Positions 1 to 7,660 of a DNA stretch of 19,543 nt are shown here, piece by piece. Each line of letters opens with the position of its first letter. Position 1 is the stretch's first letter. The translations under genes were made by a program, and so were the position numbers. The stretch lies in contig CAZCWX010000242.1 in the NCBI GenBank assembly GCA_964502465.1, forward strand, positions 1 to 19,543, in the 5' to 3' direction. The stretch is from CAZCWX01 sp964502465 (GTDB lineage: Bacteria; Desulfobacterota; Binatia; Bin18). Under the pieces are notes generated by a model. It was given only the letters and a program-made list of their open reading frames with translations, had not been told where the DNA came from and did not search any database.

Positions 1-1
1 A

Positions 2-1045
2 CTGGAAGACAATCCATCCCGCCCCCGCAAGAGGCGGAAAAGTCAGGCCTCCGCAGGAGACCACGAGCGAGTCGAAGCACTTGAGCGCGAACTCCAGATG
101 CTGCGCGAGACCCTGCAAAGCACAATCGAGGAAGCCAACACTGCAAATGAAGAACTGAAATCGACCAATGAAGAACTCCAATCCACCAATGAAGAATTAC
201 AAAGTGCCAACGAAGAGCTAGAGACCGCCAAGGAGGAAATGCAATCACTCAACGAAGAACTGCAAACCGTGAACAGCGAGCTGCAGCGCAAGGTCGAGGA
301 CCTGTCGCAAGTCAACGATGATATGCAGAACCTGCTCAATAGCACGAGTATTGCCACGCTTTTCCTGGATCGTGACCTGCGCATCAAGCGGTTCACGCCT
401 CAAGCAAAGCAGATTTTCAAGATCATCCCCTCTGACGTAGGGCGGTCGATTGGGGACCTGGTGTCTACGCTGCGCTATGGCCGCCTACAGGCCGATGCCC
501 AGGAGGTCCTGCAGACGCTTGTCTTCAAAGAACTGGAGGTTTCCACCGACGACGGCAAGTGGTATGCGATGCGGATCACGCCCTATCGCACGAGTGAGAA
601 CGTGATCGACGGTGTGGTCATCACCTTCAGCGATATCATCACACAAAAGCAGACTGAGCGGGCAAGCCATGCAGCGCAGCGCTACGCCGAGAGCATCGTG
701 GAGACTGTACGGGAAGCCCTCGTGGTCCTTGACGAGGAGTTGCGGGTCGTCTCGGCAAACCGTGCCTTCTACCGCACGTTTCAGCTGTCTCCTCAGGAGG
801 CCACCAATCGGCGACTCTATGAGATCAACGACGGCCAGTGGAATCTTCCCCAGTTGAATCACTTGCTTGAGGACATTTTAGTGCAGCACTCGGCGTTTGA
901 GGACTTTGCCGTGGAGTTGACATTTGCCGCTGGTGAGCAGAAAGCCCTGGTGCTGAATGCGCGCCGGATCGAGCGGGCGACCGATCTCCCCCCGCTCATC
1001 CTGTTGGCCATAGAGGAGATGACCAAACGGCAGCCAGGAGCGTAG
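2..1045 (+). CDS. CheB/CheR-PAS hybrid sensory protein, C-terminal part (5' end outside window)
   Basis: The reading frame is open to the left edge, so only the C-terminal 347 or so residues are present. It begins with a basic linker (KRRK). From 137 to 304 come eight consecutive heptads of the N-E-E-L type, the coiled-coil signalling helix that links the CheR methyltransferase domain to PAS domains in CheB-CheR fusion proteins. Two PAS domains follow, at about 345-650 (TLFLDRDLRIKRFTPQA is characteristic of the PAS of CheB/CheR hybrids) and about 685-1030. No kinase or receiver domain follows the second PAS. The missing part would be expected to carry CheB methylesterase and CheR methyltransferase domains; this is family knowledge, not seen here. 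The stop lies 31 nt before the histidine kinase gene on the same strand, so the two are probably co-transcribed and form one sensory unit. Confidence 0.88.
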   Translation: MEDNPSRPRKRRKSQASAGDHERVEALERELQMLRETLQSTIEEANTANEELKSTNEELQSTNEELQSANEELETAKEEMQSLNEELQTVNSELQRKVEDLSQVNDDMQNLLNSTSIATLFLDRDLRIKRFTPQAKQIFKIIPSDVGRSIGDLVSTLRYGRLQADAQEVLQTLVFKELEVSTDDGKWYAMRITPYRTSENVIDGVVITFSDIITQKQTERASHAAQRYAESIVETVREALVVLDEELRVVSANRAFYRTFQLSPQEATNRRLYEINDGQWNLPQLNHLLEDILVQHSAFEDFAVELTFAAGEQKALVLNARRIERATDLPPLILLAIEEMTKRQPGA

Positions 1046-1076
1046 CCCGACGGACCCCGCAGACAGGAGGATCAAC

Positions 1077-2792
1077 ATGCCCTCAGACACAACGAGCGAG
1101 AGTAGCGCTTTCCAGCGAGCGACCCGGTTGCGGCAACAGGCCGAGGCGTTTCTGCGGGCGACAGACAATGACATTCAGGCCATACCGGTCGAGGAGGTGC
1201 AGCGACTGGTACACGAGCTGCAGGTCTACCAGATTGAACTGGAGATGCAGAACGAGGAGTTACAGCGGACGCAGCAGGAACTCGCCATGGCCCGAGACCG
1301 CTATAGCGACCTGTATGATTTTGCGCCCGTGGGCTATCTGACCCTGAATCGTGAGGGGGTGATCGTGGAAGCGAATCTGACGGTTGCCACCCTGCTCGGG
1401 GTGGACAGGGGGCATGTCCTGCAAAAAAAACTTGCACACTTTATTGCGCCGGCGGATCAGGACATCTTTTATCGGCATCGCCAAGCGCTGCATGCCACAG
1501 GAACCAGGCAAACCTGTGAACTGCACCTGCAGCTCCAAGGCGGGATGCCGCTTATTGTCGGTGTGGTGAGCACTGTGGCTCCTGATGAGAGCGGAGCCAA
1601 TACTCGATGTCGCACGGCCCTGATCGACATCTCCCAGCGCAAACAAGCAGAGGAGCAAGTGCAACAACAGCGAGATTTGCTCGACGTGACCCTGTCGAGC
1701 ATCGGGGAGGCTGTGGTGGCCGCAGACGCGACCGGTACGATTATGTTTATGAACCCGGAGGCAGAGAAACTGACTGGCTGGACTCTCCAGGAGGCGCGCG
1801 GACAGCGCATAGATGATGTCGTGCGCCTGCTCAATGAGGAGACACGGCAACCAACGGACGGCTTTGGCGCGCGAGTCTTGCGGGAGAAGCGAACGATCGC
1901 GTTAGACACTCGTGCCGTGATCATCAGACGAGACGGCCAAGAGGTTCCCGTTGCGGACAGCGCGGCCCCGATTCGCAGCAGCGACGGGACGCTGCATGGT
2001 GTGGTGATAGTCTTTCGTGACATTACCCAGGATCGACGAACCACACAGGACTTGCTCCAGGCAAAAGAAACAGCCGAGGCGGCGAGCCGGGTAAAAAGCG
2101 AATTTCTTGCGACAATGAGTCATGAAATGCGGACCCCACTCCATATCATTATGGGCTACACCGATCTCATGATAGAAGACGAGTTCGGCCCCATAACGGA
2201 GGAGGAGCGCACTACCTTGCAACGGATCAGACGAAGCGCAACCGATCTGTTTGAGCTCATCTCCGCCATGCTCGATTTGAACCGTATGGAGACTGGTCGG
2301 ATACGGGTGGAAGTGACAACAGTGCGGGTGCCGGAGTTTCTGGCGGAGATACAAGTGGACACCCAAGGACTCCAGGAACAGTCCAGCCTGGCCTTTGTGT
2401 GGCAGATAGACGCGATGGCGCCCCCGATCCGTACTGACTGGGGAAAGCTGAAGGTGGTAGTCAAGAATCTCCTCAGCAACGCCATCAAATTCACCGCAGA
2501 AGGGAGCATCACCGTGGAGGCACGGGGGCGAGAGAACGGAGTAGCAATCAGCGTTACGGATACCGGAATTGGTATCCCCCCGGAAGGACTAGCCGTGATT
2601 TTCGAACCCTTCCGCCAACTCGACAGTTCGGTGAGGCACGCACATGGAGGCACAGGCCTCGGCCTGCATATTGTGAAGCGCCTGCTGGAGTTGCTCGAGG
2701 GGACAATCGAGGTCGAGAGTGAAGTGGGCCGGGGATCAACTTTCCGGGTGTGGGTTCCCTCGTTACGGGAGGAGGGCAAGGAAGCCACCTGA
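1077..2792 (+). CDS. PAS-PAS sensor histidine kinase
   Basis: A 571-residue soluble-looking sensor kinase with no transmembrane segment or signal peptide. Start ATG 1077 has a strong AGGAGG at 1065-1070. Domains in order: N-terminal helix with the HELQVYQIELEMQNEEL coiled coil (about 45-75), PAS 1 (about 76-185, DFAPVGYLTL), PAS 2 with PAC (about 196-325), HisKA dimerisation domain with phospho-acceptor His349 in SHEMRTPLH, then HATPase_c with N box NLLSNAIKF (464-472), G1 box DTGIGIP (495-501), F box FEPF (509-512) and G2 box GGTGLGL (524-530). All catalytic motifs are intact, so it should autophosphorylate. It has no receiver domain and no response regulator lies beside it in the window; the partner may be upstream or elsewhere. 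The neighbouring CheB/CheR-PAS protein suggests a shared signal. The signal is unknown. Confidence 0.95.
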   Translation: MPSDTTSESSAFQRATRLRQQAEAFLRATDNDIQAIPVEEVQRLVHELQVYQIELEMQNEELQRTQQELAMARDRYSDLYDFAPVGYLTLNREGVIVEANLTVATLLGVDRGHVLQKKLAHFIAPADQDIFYRHRQALHATGTRQTCELHLQLQGGMPLIVGVVSTVAPDESGANTRCRTALIDISQRKQAEEQVQQQRDLLDVTLSSIGEAVVAADATGTIMFMNPEAEKLTGWTLQEARGQRIDDVVRLLNEETRQPTDGFGARVLREKRTIALDTRAVIIRRDGQEVPVADSAAPIRSSDGTLHGVVIVFRDITQDRRTTQDLLQAKETAEAASRVKSEFLATMSHEMRTPLHIIMGYTDLMIEDEFGPITEEERTTLQRIRRSATDLFELISAMLDLNRMETGRIRVEVTTVRVPEFLAEIQVDTQGLQEQSSLAFVWQIDAMAPPIRTDWGKLKVVVKNLLSNAIKFTAEGSITVEARGRENGVAISVTDTGIGIPPEGLAVIFEPFRQLDSSVRHAHGGTGLGLHIVKRLLELLEGTIEVESEVGRGSTFRVWVPSLREEGKEAT

Positions 2793-2963
2793 GCAAAGGC
2801 AGGTTGCTGGGAGAGCAATAGGGAGGCCCCCATGAATTGGGAGGTGAGCCAAGCCATTTTCCTATTTGTAAGAGACCTGGCATGTGGTTTTTCTCACAAG
2901 TAGGAACCCAGCGTTGTCACTGTTCCTCTTCTCTGCTCGGGGATCGTCAAATGCTGACCCTGG

Positions 2964-3413
2964 TTACGCCGGAGTTTTCCTCCCCACCACTAACACCGGG
3001 CAGGGCGCATGCCGGACCACCCGCTCGGCAACACTGCCTAAGAGCACGTGGCGCAACCCCGTCCGGCCATGCGACCCCATCACGATCAGCTCTGCCCGCT
3101 CTTTTTCTGCGACCTGACAGATGTCGTGAAACGGCTCGCCAATGACGACACGAGTATCCAGTTGGACTGTTTTACTCCCTCTTCTCTCCACCAGTTCCTC
3201 CACCTTCGCCTCGGCGTCCTCTCGCAGACCGGCCTCGAGGGTCGCGACATCAAAATGTCCGCTGAGCACCAACGGTGGATAATTGGGCGCTGGAACGACA
3301 TGCAGGAGCACCAGCCGAGAATGCCATGTCTCTGCCAGGTTGAGTGCCCAGATCAAGGCTTTCTCTGAATACTCGGAGAAATCTAGGGGAATGAGAATCG
3401 TTCTAATATCCAT
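2964..3413 (-). CDS. Universal stress protein, UspA family (ATP-binding type)
   Basis: A 149-residue single UspA domain. It begins MDIRTILIPLDFSEYSEKA, the usual beta-1/helix-1 start with the conserved Asp. It ends with the ATP-binding signature G-x2-G-x9-G-S (GSHG...GS), then a terminal beta strand CPVLVV. It is therefore of the nucleotide-binding UspFG/MJ0577-like class rather than the non-ATP UspA class. The open frame extends to 3500, but ATG 3413 is preferred for three reasons: it aligns with family N-termini, it has a GGAGAGGAG Shine-Dalgarno about 8 nt upstream, and the longer version would place a sigma-54-type promoter (3492-3508) inside the gene. It is convergent with the histidine kinase and divergent from the nucleotidyltransferase operon. 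The likely role is cytoplasmic stress survival; the specific stress is not visible. Confidence 0.93.
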   Translation of the reverse strand: MDIRTILIPLDFSEYSEKALIWALNLAETWHSRLVLLHVVPAPNYPPLVLSGHFDVATLEAGLREDAEAKVEELVERRGSKTVQLDTRVVIGEPFHDICQVAEKERAELIVMGSHGRTGLRHVLLGSVAERVVRHAPCPVLVVGRKTPA

Positions 3414-3491
3414 AGGGACGCTCCTCTCCGTTGGGGGTAATTGGGCCATATGGGTTGCCTGCGCGAAGCGACCGGAACTCGTCTCTTCCTG

Positions 3492-3508
3492 AGCAAGCAT
3501 AGTGCCAA
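3492..3508 (-). promoter_or_regulatory. Sigma-54 (RpoN) -24/-12 promoter of the universal stress gene
   Basis: Read on the minus strand this is TTGGCACTATGCTTGCT. The consensus is YTGGCACGRNNNTTGCW, and all fixed positions match except the G after TGGCAC. The GG and GC dinucleotides have the required spacing. Transcription would start near 3481, giving a leader of about 68 nt before ATG 3413. It is the only TGGCAC/TTGC arrangement I found by eye in the window, and it sits in a non-coding gap in the right orientation. Confidence 0.72.
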
Positions 3509-3581
3509 CGAGAGGAAGATCCTTTGCTGAGATTTTTATTTTTGCTCATATTTGGTCCATTTTTTTCTCAAAGACAAGACT

Positions 3582-3600
3582 GCGGCGACTCTGACGCCGC
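3582..3600. promoter_or_regulatory. Palindrome, possible upstream activator site for the sigma-54 promoter
   Basis: A perfect inverted repeat, GCGGCG-N7-CGCCGC. It lies about 100-120 nt upstream of the predicted start of the minus-strand sigma-54 transcript, the usual distance for an enhancer-binding protein site. The stretch between it and the promoter (about 3528-3572) is unusually A/T-rich, as expected of a bendable or IHF-bound region. It could instead be a weak hairpin: only three T follow it on the plus strand, so a terminator is unlikely. Confidence 0.4.
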
Positions 3601-3719
3601 TTTGCCGGCGCGCGGAACACAGAGATGCACCATAGACTTTTTCATTCAACTCTGCTTAATCTTTTTGCCTTGTCAGTCATGTTGTGCTGATGAAAAAAGC
3701 GGGAGACAGGGCGTTGGCG

Positions 3720-4484
3720 ATGAAAGCGATCATACTTGCTGCTGGTATTGGCAAGCGATTTCAGGAGGTCACAGATCAGCGACCCAAAAGCCTCGTTGAG
3801 ATTCGGGGAAAGACATTAATGGAACGTACGCTGAATGCCCTTAGTGCAGCTGGGGTGATGGAAGCAGTGATTGTGATTGGGTATCGCGGCGAGATGATCG
3901 AGCAAGAGATCGGTTCGGCGTGTGCCGGGGTCAAGGTTCGCTATATACGCAACGACCGCTATGAAAAAGGTGCGATCCTCTCGTTGTGGAGCGCGCGTGG
4001 GGAATTCGATGATGATCTGCTCATTATGGACGCCGATGTGCTGTTTCCTGTCGCCTTGATTTCCCGGCTTGTGCGCTCTGCTCATGCGAATTGTTTTCTG
4101 CTGGATGCCAGTGCGGTCAACACCGGTGAAGAACAGATGCTGCTGACCCGTGGCGGTCGTGTATTAGACATCGTGCGTGGCGGTTCTGGTGACTATGAGG
4201 TGATCGGAGAATCGGTGGGGTTTCTCAAGGTCTCACGCACGGATGCTCCACTGCTGCGCACTATTCTGAATGATCTGGTGACGCAGGGGCGTGACACAAT
4301 CGAGCACGAAGAAGCGTTCCCTCTGTTTCTCTCCCAACGCGAAGTGGGTTTCGAGCACGTTGATGATTTGCCGTGGATCGAAATCGATTTTCCTGCGGAC
4401 CTCGAGCAAGCCGAACGCGAGGTACTACCCCGCATTGAAATGCTCGATGAGGCCCACCGGGCTCAAGCTCTGAAAAGTCAGTAG
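3720..4484 (+). CDS. Sugar-phosphate/phosphocholine-type nucleotidyltransferase (LicC-like)
   Basis: A 254-residue single-domain NTP transferase. Signature sites are intact: MKAIILAAGIGKRF at the N-terminus (nucleotide-binding loop), RPKSLV (21-26), the metal-binding DAD (104-106) and EIDFPADLEQAE near the C-terminus. The region NDRYEKGAILSLWSA resembles the N-x-Y-x(4,5)-SLWxA segment of phosphocholine and related cytidylyltransferases, so CTP-dependent activation of a phosphorylated polyol or amino-alcohol is the best guess; this is family inference. ATG 3720 is chosen because it begins directly at the conserved strand; the frame is open to 3684, but those residues match nothing known. It is the first gene of a plus-strand operon, followed after 6 nt by the glycosyltransferase. 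It could supply a CDP-alcohol to the phosphotransferase at 10515. Confidence 0.88.
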   Translation: MKAIILAAGIGKRFQEVTDQRPKSLVEIRGKTLMERTLNALSAAGVMEAVIVIGYRGEMIEQEIGSACAGVKVRYIRNDRYEKGAILSLWSARGEFDDDLLIMDADVLFPVALISRLVRSAHANCFLLDASAVNTGEEQMLLTRGGRVLDIVRGGSGDYEVIGESVGFLKVSRTDAPLLRTILNDLVTQGRDTIEHEEAFPLFLSQREVGFEHVDDLPWIEIDFPADLEQAEREVLPRIEMLDEAHRAQALKSQ

Positions 4485-4490
4485 AAGGAG

Positions 4491-6293
4491 GTGGCTGCGC
4501 CTTTGCTTCATTCTTCTGTGACGAGCGATTCTCTCTTTCCTGCTCTTCTCGCCCCTCTTTCTCGTTATTCTCCTGTGACTCTCGCCTCGCTGCTGTTCGT
4601 GATTGCTCTGCTGACGTTCACCTGGCGTCTGGGTGAAGGACCCATCTACCGCACGATGGAAGGGCGTGAGGCGCTGGTCATGCAGGAGATCGTGCGCTCT
4701 GAGAACTGGATCCTGCCGTTACGGAACGGGGAGACGATTCCGTCCAAACCGCCTCTGCTCCATTGGATCGGGGTTGTTATTGCGCGCTTCACTGGCGGTG
4801 TGTCGGAATGGAGTGTGCGATTCCCGTGTGCGCTGTTTTCGGCTCTCAGTGTCGGACTCACATGCTTCCTTGGCTGCCGATTGGCGAATCGTGAGGTCGG
4901 GGTGCTCGCGGGATTATTGTTGTTGACTACCCCAGCCGTAGTCGAGATGGCGCGTGAAGCCTGGGTCGATCCGGCTCTCGCTTTTTTTGTACTGGCTGCG
5001 CTTGCGAGCTTTTCGTCCATGTATGAGAACGAACACTGGCGTGGGTGGAGGAGTCTTGCCTTCTCTCTTTCGCTCGCCGGTGCTGCACTGAGTAAAGGGC
5101 CAGTCGGCTACATCCTCCCGCTCATCGTCATTGGGGCGTATCTGACGGTACAGGGCCAACTGTCACGCCTGCGTTTCCTGTTTTCTTGGTTCGGTATCTT
5201 CCTGGCAGTAGGATTGCCGCTCATGTGGTATTCCCTGGCATTCCAACAAGAAGGATGGGCATTTTTTCACAAGCAAATCTTTCAAGAGAACATACAGCGG
5301 TTTGTCGCCGGTTCTGGGAAACGTATCCCTTCGGCGGCATTTTTTTTCGGACCTGCTCTCTCGGGTGGTTTGCCTTGGAGTGTGCTGTTCTGCTTGGGAC
5401 TGTGGAACCTCTCCCGTCACGCTCCCGTGCGCGAGAAAGGCGTATTCGCGCTTGTTTGGTGGTTTACCGTACTGATTTTTTTCTCGCTTTCTGCAGGAAA
5501 ACGGGAGGTCTACCTGCTCCCGGCGTATCCTGCGATGGCCTTGTTTGCTGCCGAATGGGGAGGATCGTTCGCACCAGCGCAGGCACGGCCGTTCCCGGCT
5601 CTGCTGCGGATCCCTCTCCGCTTGGTGACGTTGGGTATCGCCCTCGTCCTCCTCGTCGGCGCGCTAGGGGTAGTGTGGGGATGGCTGACTATTGAGACGA
5701 AGTGGCTTGATCAATTGCTTGGTCAGCACAAATGGAGCAATGTTGCGCTGTATATCCGCTTCCTTTCTGAGCATCCGGTGTATGGATTGCCTCTCGTGGC
5801 GCTCCAATGTGGCCTGGGTGTTTGGGTGGTGTATGCAGGAACGGCTGGACGGTGGCGAACCGCACTGTGGGTGACGCTTTTCGCGCTCGTGTCTGCGACT
5901 GCCGGCCTCTATCCCTTTACCCGTGCCTATGCCAAAGAGTTTAAAGCACTTACTGGCTTTGCCGCAGCGATCAAACAGGTTGTGACCCCACCTGACCCGC
6001 TCTGGTTTTATACGCCAGAACCGTACTCGTCGGAGTTCGACGAGTTCTCTCAGGTGTATTTCTATCTTGACCGTCGTGTCCCCTTAGCGCCGTGCGCTGA
6101 GCAAGCCGATTTTTCGCGTTGCGAGCCGGGGTATTATGTCCTTCGTTCTCGTTTTCGCCAGCTTGTGGAGTCCTCCCCACATACGCGTGTCATCCTTGAG
6201 AGTACAGATTCTGCCGGCCCGGGGGCGCAGGCCGAGTTACTGCTCGTCCGTCTCAGTAGAGCAGAAAAAAGGCGGCCTCTGGCCTCGCCCTAG
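4491..6293 (+). CDS. ArnT/PMT-type integral membrane glycosyltransferase (GT83-like)
   Basis: About 600 residues with a dozen or so hydrophobic segments. The first periplasmic loop has the ArnT/PMT_2 features: an acidic EGRE (57-60) followed by PSKPPLLHW (85-92). ArnT-family enzymes use a polyprenyl-phosphate-linked sugar to glycosylate a lipid or protein on the periplasmic face. The lipid acceptor here is unknown, and the HpnI/HpnJ neighbours make a hopanoid or lipid A acceptor plausible (inference). The start is uncertain: GTG 4491 directly abuts the AAGGAG at 4485-4490, which is too close for normal initiation, so TTG 4503 or GTG 4518 may be used. These alternatives remove only the first few residues, before TM1. 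It lies 6 nt after the nucleotidyltransferase and abuts the methyltransferase-like gene, so it is operonic. Confidence 0.87.
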   Translation: MAAPLLHSSVTSDSLFPALLAPLSRYSPVTLASLLFVIALLTFTWRLGEGPIYRTMEGREALVMQEIVRSENWILPLRNGETIPSKPPLLHWIGVVIARFTGGVSEWSVRFPCALFSALSVGLTCFLGCRLANREVGVLAGLLLLTTPAVVEMAREAWVDPALAFFVLAALASFSSMYENEHWRGWRSLAFSLSLAGAALSKGPVGYILPLIVIGAYLTVQGQLSRLRFLFSWFGIFLAVGLPLMWYSLAFQQEGWAFFHKQIFQENIQRFVAGSGKRIPSAAFFFGPALSGGLPWSVLFCLGLWNLSRHAPVREKGVFALVWWFTVLIFFSLSAGKREVYLLPAYPAMALFAAEWGGSFAPAQARPFPALLRIPLRLVTLGIALVLLVGALGVVWGWLTIETKWLDQLLGQHKWSNVALYIRFLSEHPVYGLPLVALQCGLGVWVVYAGTAGRWRTALWVTLFALVSATAGLYPFTRAYAKEFKALTGFAAAIKQVVTPPDPLWFYTPEPYSSEFDEFSQVYFYLDRRVPLAPCAEQADFSRCEPGYYVLRSRFRQLVESSPHTRVILESTDSAGPGAQAELLLVRLSRAEKRRPLASP

Positions 6294-6329
6294 TTGCATC
6301 TTGCGACAATCGCAGGTACAAGCGGCCAA

Positions 6330-7094
6330 ATGATTTCCCCTCCTGCGCAGCCGCAAATCCCCCTCTCTCCTGAGGCGCGCGGACCTATACCCGTTCAGGG
6401 GGGAGTGGGTATATGGTTGCGCCGCTACCGTCGTTATCTGCCCATCCCCCTGTGTCTGATCGCCGTGATATGGCTCCGTCCGGTCACGCCTTGGGGGAGT
6501 CCGTTCCTCGATACCTTTACGGATGTGCTCGGCGTCGGCCTTTGCCTGCTCGGTCAAAGCCTGCGTGCCTGGGCCTGGGGAAGCAACGCTGATGTGGGAA
6601 AGGCGGGGGTGCGCACCCGTGGTCCCTACACGTTGATGCGTCATCCTTTGTACGCAGGGAACTTTCTTATCCTCTCGGGATTAGTGGTCATCTTTAACAA
6701 TCCATTGGCCTATCCGCTGTTTCTCATTCCTTTTGCCTACCTATACCATGTCATTACGGACATGGAAGAGCAGCGCATGTCCCGTCGTTTTGGCACCGAC
6801 TATTCTGAATATAGAGTGAACGACGTCCCGCGATTTTGGCCAGCCCTGGGCCATAGACAGGCCGCGCTGAATACCACCTTGCCTTTCAGTTGGAAGCTGG
6901 CGTGGCGCAAAGAATGCGAGTCGTGCTGCGGTTGGCTGGCAGGGGTGGCAACATTGGAGATCTATGAAGGTGTATTCATCTACGGGTGGACGCAAAACTG
7001 GCCATATACGAGAAATTGGATCGTGTTGTTAGGACTCGCTGGGGTTACCGCCTTCAGTTTGTGGGTACAGAAAATCCTCACCCGCCCATTATAA
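6330..7094 (+). CDS. Isoprenylcysteine carboxyl methyltransferase-like integral membrane protein
   Basis: About 254 residues with several membrane segments. The core has the family signature TRGPYTLMRHPLYAGNFL, then hydrophobic helices, then EEQ...FGTDYSEYRVNDVPRFWP. This C-terminal cofactor-binding block is shared by ICMT, phospholipid methyltransferase and NnrU-like proteins. Bacterial members mostly have unknown substrates, so lipid methylation is only a family-level suggestion. After the signature there is an extra region of about 80 residues with two further hydrophobic stretches. ATG 6330 is chosen; an in-frame TTG at 6294, directly after the preceding stop, is an alternative, and neither has a clear Shine-Dalgarno. 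It is the last gene of the 3720-7094 operon and is convergent with the PilZ gene. Confidence 0.85.
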   Translation: MISPPAQPQIPLSPEARGPIPVQGGVGIWLRRYRRYLPIPLCLIAVIWLRPVTPWGSPFLDTFTDVLGVGLCLLGQSLRAWAWGSNADVGKAGVRTRGPYTLMRHPLYAGNFLILSGLVVIFNNPLAYPLFLIPFAYLYHVITDMEEQRMSRRFGTDYSEYRVNDVPRFWPALGHRQAALNTTLPFSWKLAWRKECESCCGWLAGVATLEIYEGVFIYGWTQNWPYTRNWIVLLGLAGVTAFSLWVQKILTRPL

Positions 7095-7131
7095 AATGGC
7101 CGTCTGTTGATATACTTCTCAGGTTCGTGGG

Positions 7132-7527
7132 TTAACGGTGGCTGGTGTGCAGACGTGCAGTGATCTTGGCCCGGAGGGCTACTGAAACCTCAGGGGGAAT
7201 ATGAACGAATTGACAGCCCAGAGCGATCAAATGATCACTCCGTTTTTCAATCCGTAAAATTTCGAGCACGGCCTGATGAATTGCCAATTCGTCGAGGAAA
7301 AATTCGGCCTCAAAGCGAGAGCCGCGTGGAGGGGGCAGCAAGGGAGAAAAGCGGACGTCGACGAGAGCGAGAAGGCCTGAGGCGCTCAAGTTCAGAACCA
7401 CCGCAGGAATAATCTCACCAGATCCTGTAATCAGGTTGAGAGGAAGAATGGTATCCCAACGAGACTCGCGTCGTGTTTGACGCACTGCTTCGGGCAGGTC
7501 AGCAGGGAGAATCTTTAACGGGTCCAT
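7132..7527 (-). CDS. PilZ domain protein, likely cyclic-di-GMP receptor
   Basis: A 131-residue single PilZ domain. The two c-di-GMP-binding motifs are present: RxxxR as R19-R23 (RRESR) and NxSxxG as N46-G51 (NLSASG). It therefore probably binds the second messenger and changes the activity of a partner. ATG 7527 (MDPLK) is preferred to the longer in-frame TTG at 7584 because the extra 19 residues lie outside the domain; there is no strong Shine-Dalgarno for either. It lies downstream of hpnI on the same strand across a 133-nt gap. It could be the last gene of that transcript and could link envelope-lipid modification to c-di-GMP (inference). Confidence 0.85.
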   Translation of the reverse strand: MDPLKILPADLPEAVRQTRRESRWDTILPLNLITGSGEIIPAVVLNLSASGLLALVDVRFSPLLPPPRGSRFEAEFFLDELAIHQAVLEILRIEKRSDHLIALGCQFVHIPPEVSVALRAKITARLHTSHR

Positions 7528-7594
7528 AATCGTTCTGCTTTGCCGGTATACTCTCAGTAAGGGAATCGACAGATACGCAAACAAGTTTAGCGAT

Positions 7595-7627
7595 ATCTCC
7601 CCTCTGTCTTGATCGGTGCAGGGAGAT
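7595..7627. repeat. Inverted repeat between hpnI and the PilZ gene
   Basis: ATCTCCC at 7595-7601 and GGGAGAT at 7621-7627 are perfectly complementary across a 19-nt loop. It is the only obvious secondary structure in the 133-nt gap between the hpnI stop and the PilZ start. No T-run follows on the minus strand, so it is not a classical terminator; it may be a regulatory hairpin or chance. Confidence 0.3.
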
Positions 7628-7660
7628 GCCTAACAAAAATCACGTTTTCCCCACGAGTTT

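Larger units (their letters stand above)
3414..3719. other. Divergent regulatory gap between the stress gene and the nucleotidyltransferase operon
   Basis: This 306-base gap has no convincing gene. It holds the leader and sigma-54-type promoter of the leftward stress gene, an A/T-rich spacer, the GCGGCG palindrome, and T-rich sequence up to the rightward operon. I see no good sigma-70 promoter for the rightward operon. The best -35-like hexamer (TAGACT near 3631) has a poor -10 partner. Confidence 0.6.

Noticed and set aside
137..304. Tandem 21-nt DNA repeats as a possible repeat element
   Set aside because: They encode the conserved heptad coiled coil of CheB/CheR-PAS proteins, so the periodicity is protein-driven.
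43..396. Ser-rich minus-strand open frame opposite the CheB/CheR coiled coil
   Set aside because: It is the antisense reading of the repeated heptads, which gives low-complexity Ser/Leu/Cys sequence without start signals.
2793..2963. Possible bidirectional terminator between the histidine kinase and the stress gene
   Set aside because: Only weak complementarity is present (TTGCT/AGCAA; CCTATTTGT/ACAAGTAGG with a mismatch and long loop), and no T-run follows in either direction.
3414..3500. Longer universal stress protein starting at 3500
   Set aside because: The extra 29 residues match nothing in the family, a better Shine-Dalgarno precedes ATG 3413, and a sigma-54-type promoter lies inside the extension.
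3582..3608. Rho-independent terminator at the GCGGCG hairpin
   Set aside because: Only three T follow on the plus strand and no gene ends just upstream on either strand. An upstream regulatory site fits better.
7085..7098. CCATT-ATAA-AATGG palindrome at the end of the ICMT-like gene
   Set aside because: Arms are short and A/T-rich, they overlap the stop codon, and no T-run follows. It is probably chance.
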